From Actinomycetota bacterium (GTDB lineage: Bacteria; Actinomycetota; Actinomycetes; S36-B12), in NCBI GenBank assembly GCA_009700485.1, contig WLLZ01000108.1, positions 1 to 5,830 of the forward strand: a stretch of DNA of 5,830 bases. The letters are read 5' to 3'. Made by a program: the position numbers and the translations under genes. A model generated the notes under the pieces. It did not search any database and was not told the origin of the DNA. It saw only the letters and a list, made by a program, of their open reading frames with translations. Shown piece by piece: positions 4,917 to 5,830 of the stretch; position 1 is the stretch's first letter, and every line of letters starts with the position of its first letter.

Positions 4917-5830
4917 GTGAGATCAACATTGACTGCTCGACGCATTGTGGGTGTTGTGTGCACGATTGCGCTCCTCGCGGCTGTGGCAGGTGTTGTTGCT
5001 CCGGCGGCTCCAGCGTTAGCTCCGGTAGCCGAGCCTTTCGAGCCGACCTTGTCTTATTACAAATGCCCGCCTAAGTCCCTTCCGGTCGGGGTGCAGTGCG
5101 CGAAGCTCACGGTGCCCTTGGATTGGCAGAACCCAAGTGATGGTCGGACGACCACGATTGATGTGCGGGTGAAGCGCTCCAAGGAGGGCAAGGGTGGGTT
5201 GACGTTTAACCCGGGTGGTCCGGGTGGGTCGGGGGTTGAGGCCTTTCCGGGCGTCTACTCACTGCTCCCCGATGACGTGGTCTCCAGGTTCGATTTCGTG
5301 GGATGGGATCCGCGTGGTGTGGGACGTAGCGGGCTGAAGCTCGCCGGCCCAGCTCAGCCTTTCGTGGGACTGGGTCTAGTACCGGGTGCAACTAGTGGGG
5401 CCGAGATTTCCGGAACCAAGCCGGGTTCACCTGCCGCCAACGCAGGCCTGGTCAAGGGCGACATCATCACCAAGGTCAGTGATCGCGTAATAAGTGACGC
5501 CGCCGATGTTGTCGCGGAAATCCTCGAGTCCGTGCCGGGCGATTCACTGGTGGTTGAATTTCGTCGTGGTGGCGCTAGTCGCGAGGTAACCGTCATTGTC
5601 GGCTCCCAAGAATCCGGTTGCCAATACGGCACCGTGGCTCCGGCGTATCCACCCGCGACCGGCCCGGTGGATTGGAAGGTGTACTGGCAGCAGGCCGCAG
5701 ATCAGATTGCGGCTATCAACACCGCATGTTTGGCGGCTAACCCTGATTCGGCCCCATACCTGGGCACCTGGCAGGTTATTCGTGACCTCGACGCTTTGCG
5801 CGCTGCGCTGGGCTACTCGACGTGGAACTA
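4917..5830 (+). CDS. Secreted TAP-type alpha/beta hydrolase (S33) with inserted PDZ domain, partial
   Basis: From GTG 4917 the frame is open for 304 codons to the right edge. GAGG (4905-4908) lies 8 nt upstream. The signal peptide has basic R2, R8, R9, a hydrophobic core (10-28) and an AxA-type cleavage site near APALA (31-35), with no lipobox. The catalytic domain follows the tripeptidyl-aminopeptidase family: VQCAKLTVPLDW (59-70), oxyanion-region FNPGGPGGSG (97-106), FDFVGWDPRGVGRSG (125-139), then TACLAAN (269-275), YLGTWQVIRDLDALRAALG (281-299). The nucleophile motif GxSYGT should follow within about ten residues, just outside the window. Between GRS (136-138) and GCQYG (234-238), where family members normally run on directly, about 80 residues form a PDZ domain. 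The likely role is extracellular removal of N-terminal peptides, with PDZ adding substrate or partner binding (inferred). The frame is continuous across both junctions. Confidence 0.88.
   Translation, partial: MRSTLTARRIVGVVCTIALLAAVAGVVAPAAPALAPVAEPFEPTLSYYKCPPKSLPVGVQCAKLTVPLDWQNPSDGRTTTIDVRVKRSKEGKGGLTFNPGGPGGSGVEAFPGVYSLLPDDVVSRFDFVGWDPRGVGRSGLKLAGPAQPFVGLGLVPGATSGAEISGTKPGSPAANAGLVKGDIITKVSDRVISDAADVVAEILESVPGDSLVVEFRRGGASREVTVIVGSQESGCQYGTVAPAYPPATGPVDWKVYWQQAADQIAAINTACLAANPDSAPYLGTWQVIRDLDALRAALGYSTWN
5358..5603 (+). other. PDZ domain segment inside the TAP-type hydrolase
   Basis: Residues about 148-229 of the hydrolase read as a PDZ domain of the HtrA/DegP type. They include the carboxylate-binding loop FVGLGL (149-154), GAEISGTKPGSPAANAGL (161-178), KGDIITKVSD (180-189), a helix DAADVVAEILE (194-204), and closing strands LVVEFRRGG (211-219) and REVTVIVG (222-229). 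PDZ domains bind C-terminal or extended peptides. The segment sits in the loop after the HGxD-equivalent strand, before the cap region. Confidence 0.85.

Overview
The window looks like chromosomal DNA from an actinobacterium (Actinomycetota). It has moderately high GC, GTG as well as ATG starts, lipoprotein signal peptides ending in L-[ST]-[AG]-C, and a secreted hydrolase of the tripeptidyl-aminopeptidase type common in Actinobacteria. I cannot place it below phylum.

Layout: (i) 1-311, minus strand, the 5' part of a small lipoprotein of unknown function, cut by the left edge. (ii) 312-696, a divergent intergenic region with one good hairpin. (iii) 697-1521, plus strand, a lipoprotein with a C-terminal Lcl/DUF1566-type (C-type-lectin-like) domain. 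(iv) 1522-1760, a convergent gap holding a decayed IS6-family transposase fragment. (v) 1761-3659, minus strand, a 632-residue lipoprotein with a papain-like Cys/His/Asp motif set and an acidic C-terminal tail built from 33-bp repeats. (vi) 3660-3975, a gap in which the part just upstream of that gene holds four inverted repeats, possibly a structured leader. (vii) 3976-4734, minus strand, a VanX-like D-Ala-D-Ala dipeptidase (peptidase family M15D) with a lipoprotein signal. (viii) 4735-4916, a divergent promoter region. (ix) 4917-5830, plus strand, a secreted alpha/beta hydrolase of the TAP (S33) type with a PDZ domain inserted in its catalytic domain, cut by the right edge just before the expected nucleophile motif.

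All five genes encode exported proteins, four of them predicted lipoproteins. Two are confidently hydrolytic (dipeptidase, aminopeptidase-like hydrolase), one is probably so (papain-like), one carries a putative ligand-binding lectin-like domain, and one is unknown. A shared cell-envelope or extracellular peptide-processing role is plausible, but the genes point in different directions with long gaps, so they are not one operon.

The most unusual items are the PDZ insertion in the TAP-like hydrolase, the repeat-tailed papain-like lipoprotein with its hairpin-rich upstream region, and the Asn/Tyr-rich Lcl-type C-terminus that resembles targets of diversity-generating retroelements. No reverse transcriptase, CRISPR array, tRNA or rRNA was seen.
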